Positions 61,401-64,000 of a stretch of 64,000 nucleotides of DNA are shown here, in pieces. The number at the start of each line of letters is the position of its first letter. The first letter of the stretch is position 1. The DNA comes from CAZOEL01 sp964578835 (GTDB lineage: Bacteria; Desulfobacterota; Syntrophobacteria; Syntrophobacterales; Syntrophobacteraceae), in NCBI GenBank assembly GCA_964578835.1, contig CAZOEL010000022.1, forward strand, positions 1 to 64,000. The letters are read 5' to 3'. Position numbers and translations under genes: made by a program. Under the pieces are notes generated by a model, which was given only the letters and a program-made list of their open reading frames with translations, searched no databases and was not told where the DNA came from.

Positions 61401-62568
61401 GGATCGGCTCGATTGCCATGCTTTCTTCAACTTCCTGGTGGATGAGTCCGTCGGCAAGCTACATCTCAACGCCTGTGCCGGTATTCCAGAGGAGGAAGCG
61501 CGCAAGATCGAGTGGCTGGACTACGGAGTGGCGGTGTGTGGATGTGTGGCTCAAGCCAGAGAGCGCATGGTGGCGGAAGACATCTTCCATACCCCCGATA
61601 TCCGAACCGAGCTTGTAAAATCCTACGGCATTCAGGCTTATGCGTGCCATCCTCTCATGGTCCAAGGCAAGCTCATCGGCACCCTCTCTTTTGGAACCAG
61701 GTCAAGACCCCACTTTTCACCCGGGGATCTGACCCTCATGAAGACGGTGACCGATCAGGTTGCTTCGGCCATGCATCGGATGAAGCTCATAGAAGAGCTC
61801 CGACACTCGAGGGATGAATTGGAGCTTCGAGTTCGGGAGCGCACCGCCGAGATCGAGGCTTACATGAAAAAGCTTAAGGAGAGCAACCAGGCTCTCCAGG
61901 ACTTCGCCTCCATCGCCTCTCATGACCTACAGGAGCCTCTTAGGAAAGTCTCCACTTTTGGGTCCATGCTCAAGCAAAAGCATGGCGATGTACTGGGACA
62001 AGGAGGAATGGACTACCTCCAGCGGATGCTGGATGCCACCGACCGCATGCAGTCCTTGCTCAAATCCCTCCTTGACTACTCGCGGGTGAGCACGAAAGCC
62101 GAGCCCTTCAGATCCGTTGACCTTGCCGAAATCGTCCGCGAAGTTCTCTCGGATCTCGAGGTGAGGATTGCGAGCACGGGAGGTATGGTGGATGTAGGCA
62201 AGCTCCCCACCCTTGATGCCGACCCCACCCAGATGCGCCAGCTCTTCCAGAACTTGATCGGCAATGGACTCAAATTCCACAGGGAAGGAGAAAAGCCTGT
62301 TGTAAGAGTCCACTGTCACCAGGGGGCGCCCGAAGTCTGCGAAATCACCGTCGAGGATAACGGAATTGGTTTTGAGGAAACCTACCTTGAGAGGATCTTT
62401 GCGCCATTCCAGAGGCTCCACGGAAAGAGCAGCCGGTATGAGGGAACGGGAATGGGCCTTGCCATCTGCAAGAAGATTGTCGAGAGACATGGAGGAACGG
62501 TTACGGCCAAGAGCGCTCCGGGTGAAGGGGCGACTTTTATCATTCGGCTTCCGGCATGGCAAAGATGA
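58402..62568 (+). CDS. Hybrid response regulator/histidine kinase (REC-PAS5-GAF2-HisKA)
   Basis: The protein has 1388 residues, soluble. The N-terminal receiver (1-120) has VLIVEDEAIV, the phospho-Asp in HLVLMDIRLEG (about 54) and YLTAHSD and YILKPFEE. Five PAS units start near 133, 260, 386, 517 and 643, two GAF units lie about 775-965 and 975-1130, then a coiled coil. HisKA has DFASIASHDLQEPLRKVSTF (His about 1174), and HATPase_c has NLIGNGLKFH, VEDNGIGF and GTGMGLAICKK. Coupled by ATGA to the HisKA_2 kinase, it likely receives phosphate from it and passes it on. Confidence 0.9.
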   Translation: MSKATVLIVEDEAIVATDLSRKLERLGYEVCGTAMEGEEAVALAFSLRPHLVLMDIRLEGSMDGIEAAEAIQSRLDVPVIYLTAHSDAATLERAKFTGPSGYILKPFEERELVTQIELALYKHQADRQIREREEWLRVTLASIGDAVIATNGEGRITFVNPVAEALTGWKSEEAMGRPLLSVFRIINELTGQEMEDPVTSVFREGHAVPLANHAALVARDGRTVPIEDSAAPIKNASGQIIGVVLVFKDVTENRCAREALRESEDRFRALFDQAPSPYQSLDEEGRILMVNQAWLNGLGYSHEEVVGKWFGSFLAAPCVGAFQEKFPCFKGEGEVHGVEFEMLCKDGRRILASFDGRIGRNSDGSFKQTHCILTDITARKQTEEALRESEARLRRIAHAGRIGFFEWNAAKDTAYWSPEHYELFGFESDSPVSWERWLQGVHPEDRERVVENAAQLLERGRSEGQVRDHKDEYRFIRSNGTTVWLESDISVDMVAGEPIIRGLVRDITERKRAEMALRESEERYRTLFESMTEGFALHEIVTDEMGQPVDYRFLEVNPAFEQLTGLKRSDLLGKCVLEVLPGTEPYWIENYGRVALTGEPVYIEDYSAALDRWYEVFAYRPTPRQFAVVFSDISERKQAEAALHESEEMFRRFFDNAPLGKTLATPEGVLERVNPALCRMLGYSAEELANVSFVDITHPDDLPMSKECVRALLAGERDSWDMQKRYLAKDGRIVWTQVVTTLLCDPHGQPFKFLTHILDITERKRAEQEQAATVELLKIANQARTARELAREAIDFLVNLSDCSVVGLRLREGDDFPYYDQRGMTEEFLCKENSLFRIDRNGSIVTGVDGKPYISCMCGNVLCGRTDPRKPFFTSGGSFWTNSTTNLLATTSAADRQAETRNVCNQVGWESLALVPLRIGDDTFGLIHLADPQIGKFSAEMMAQFERLAQQLSTSLGKLRAEQALKQSESGFRLLSETAGQLLETQNPQGIVEELCKDVMDRLDCHAFFNFLVDESVGKLHLNACAGIPEEEARKIEWLDYGVAVCGCVAQARERMVAEDIFHTPDIRTELVKSYGIQAYACHPLMVQGKLIGTLSFGTRSRPHFSPGDLTLMKTVTDQVASAMHRMKLIEELRHSRDELELRVRERTAEIEAYMKKLKESNQALQDFASIASHDLQEPLRKVSTFGSMLKQKHGDVLGQGGMDYLQRMLDATDRMQSLLKSLLDYSRVSTKAEPFRSVDLAEIVREVLSDLEVRIASTGGMVDVGKLPTLDADPTQMRQLFQNLIGNGLKFHREGEKPVVRVHCHQGAPEVCEITVEDNGIGFEETYLERIFAPFQRLHGKSSRYEGTGMGLAICKKIVERHGGTVTAKSAPGEGATFIIRLPAWQR

Positions 62569-62642
62569 GCCGCCCTCGCAAAGGATTTGAAGATATGCTC
62601 CTTAGATTCACCGTTTTTCGAGTGAAAGGAGAGAGCTAAGCC

Positions 62643-64000
62643 ATGGCATCTGAAAGAACCGCTTCGAAGGGCTCTCTCGGGATTCAGAGCAGGCTTATCG
62701 TGCTCCTGCTTGTCATGCTCATTCCTATCATGACCATTCAGGCCTTTATCTATTACGACCGTTACCAGACAAGGAGGGTAGAAGAGCTCAACGCCAATCT
62801 CGAAGTGGCTCGTGCGATGGGCAGAGCTTTTGATGCCTTTATTCAAGATGTTCTTCATCATGAGCTCGCCATAGGTATCGCCGCCACAGGTCCATCTCCT
62901 CTCACTTACGAAGCCCTCACCCGGCTTCTTGAAAAGAGTGCCCGTGAAGTCCCCGCAGTGCGCGATTTCTTCTGGTTCAGCCCACAGGGGCGCGTTCTTG
63001 CCTGTAGCACCTCGAAAGCTGTCGGCATGGATGGCTCGGACAGGACCTGGTTCAAGGAATTGACTTCAGGGCGAGAGTGGGTGGTAAATGACCTAGATCG
63101 TTCCAAGCTGACCGGAGAGCCCACCTTTGCGATATGCCGAGCCATTCGAGATGATGAGGGAGTGCTCTTGGGGCTGGTGGTTGCCGCCATTGTCCCGGAG
63201 AGGCTCGATAGTGTCTTTGCCCTGCATCGGCCGGGAGATGCGGGAGTAAGTCTTCTCGACAGCAAGGGAATGCACGTCTATCGCTATCCCACGACAAAGT
63301 ACACCTGGGAGCAGCGAAACTGGCTCAAGCTCTATCCGGCGGTTGGAGAAGCCCTGAAAGGAAAGGATGTTGCGGCAACGGTCACATCGGATCTCACCGG
63401 TATAAAAAGACTGGTCGGCTTCACCCCCGTGGCATCCATCGGATGGGTGAGTGCTGCAAGCCGCGCAATCGATGAGGCGATGGAGCCCGTGACCTCGGCT
63501 CTTCTTTGGCATGCGGGCAGCTTTCTTTGCGCCACACTCGCATCCTTTCTCCTCGCCCTCTGGATATCCAGGACCATTGCCGCACCCATTGAGAGAATCC
63601 ATTCGCATGCACTATCCCTTGGTCGTGGGAATTGGGATGAGAGGATTGATGTCTCGGGACCAAAGGAGGCCGAAACCCTGGCAGAGGCCATGAACTGGAT
63701 GGCCATGGAGCGAAAGCGTGCAGAGGAGGAACTGCACCAGGCGAGGAGATGGTTTAGGACCACTCTCAGCAGCATAGGCGATGCGGTGATTGCAACCGAT
63801 GCATCAGGCCTGGTCACGTTCTTGAATCCTATCGGTGAAAAGCTAACCGGCTGGGATTCCGAAGAAGCACTTGGAGAGCCAATTCAACACGTTTTCAATA
63901 TCATCAATGAGAAGACCCGGGCGCCTGCAGAAGACATAGTAGAACGTGTGCTCAAGGAAGGCATGGTAGTCAATCTGGCCAACAACACGGCCCTGATCAC
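62643..64000 (+). CDS. Membrane sensor kinase (dCache-HAMP-PAS), cut by window end
   Basis: ATG at 62643 follows GGAGAG; 452 residues are visible and the frame is open at the edge. A membrane helix (RLIVLLLVMLIPIMTIQAF, about 17-37), a dCache-type extracellular domain (about 40-285, with FFWFSPQGRVLACS and the WFKELTSGREWVV block), a second helix (about 288-312), HAMP (about 313-365) and the start of a PAS (SSIGDAVIATDASG, about 375 onward) are seen. The kinase core must lie beyond the window. The PAS matches the first PAS of the two preceding kinases. Confidence 0.85.
   Translation, partial: MASERTASKGSLGIQSRLIVLLLVMLIPIMTIQAFIYYDRYQTRRVEELNANLEVARAMGRAFDAFIQDVLHHELAIGIAATGPSPLTYEALTRLLEKSAREVPAVRDFFWFSPQGRVLACSTSKAVGMDGSDRTWFKELTSGREWVVNDLDRSKLTGEPTFAICRAIRDDEGVLLGLVVAAIVPERLDSVFALHRPGDAGVSLLDSKGMHVYRYPTTKYTWEQRNWLKLYPAVGEALKGKDVAATVTSDLTGIKRLVGFTPVASIGWVSAASRAIDEAMEPVTSALLWHAGSFLCATLASFLLALWISRTIAAPIERIHSHALSLGRGNWDERIDVSGPKEAETLAEAMNWMAMERKRAEEELHQARRWFRTTLSSIGDAVIATDASGLVTFLNPIGEKLTGWDSEEALGEPIQHVFNIINEKTRAPAEDIVERVLKEGMVVNLANNTALI

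Overview
The window is a 64 kb stretch of accessory, defence-rich DNA from a Gram-negative-like bacterium. The lineage cannot be fixed from sequence alone. Lipoprotein and dCache/PAS multi-sensor histidine kinases, an IS66 element and a moderate GC content suit a Desulfobacterota-type (former Deltaproteobacteria) or similar anaerobe, but this is a low-confidence inference. No housekeeping gene is present except a 3' fragment of a tRNA-Asp used as an integration site.

Layout. (1) 1-3.87 kb is the right end of an integrated element: an attC-like inverted repeat, a PLD-like gene, a Cys-rich VLP-type gene and a tyrosine integrase ending against the tRNA-Asp 3' fragment. (2) 4.5-9.7 kb (minus) is a compact five-gene operon with a TIR/effector-associated-domain protein, a second protein with the same adaptor domain, a HEAT-like protein, an SPFH-like protein and a two-helix membrane coiled-coil protein. 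(3) 9.7-14.2 kb is a scrapyard: an integron-integrase-like pseudogene, a 190-bp MITE-like palindromic element, an IS66 element bounded by 88-bp direct repeats, and broken type I restriction genes. (4) 14.2-18.6 kb is a complete Gabija pair (gajA, gajB) followed by a TIGR02391/Ymh-type gene. (5) 18.6-24.6 kb holds small minus-strand genes, a seven-gene phage/plasmid-like operon behind a palindromic promoter, an ASCH gene and decayed recombinase sequence.

(6) 24.7-49.5 kb is the outstanding feature: nine co-directional, overlapping or closely spaced genes that look like one operon. In order they encode a DUF4007 protein, a large P-loop ATPase, a PAPS-reductase-like (DndC/BrxP-like) protein, a 1521-aa fusion (putative sulfur-binding domain, NERD nuclease, two kinase domains and a DptF-like AAA ATPase), a protein in the DptG position, a 1778-aa DptH/HerA-like ATPase, a second DUF4007 protein, a second large ATPase with an internal 729-bp tandem duplication, and a DNA phosphorothioation-associated putative methyltransferase. 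No DndA, DndD or DndE gene is seen. I infer a phosphorothioation-linked defence supersystem of a composition I do not recognise as a named type.

(7) 49.5-53.8 kb is another decayed stretch: a frameshifted WGR-like gene with an intact homologue 3 kb away, an XRE/ImmA-type pair with divergent promoters (one apparently leaderless), and an orphan XRE antitoxin-like gene. (8) 53.85 kb to the end is a sensory cluster: an NMT1/THI5-like lipoprotein, a PAS-rich HisKA_2 kinase, a REC-PAS-GAF hybrid kinase and the first part of a dCache-HAMP-PAS kinase. These read as one sensory operon without a DNA-binding output in view.
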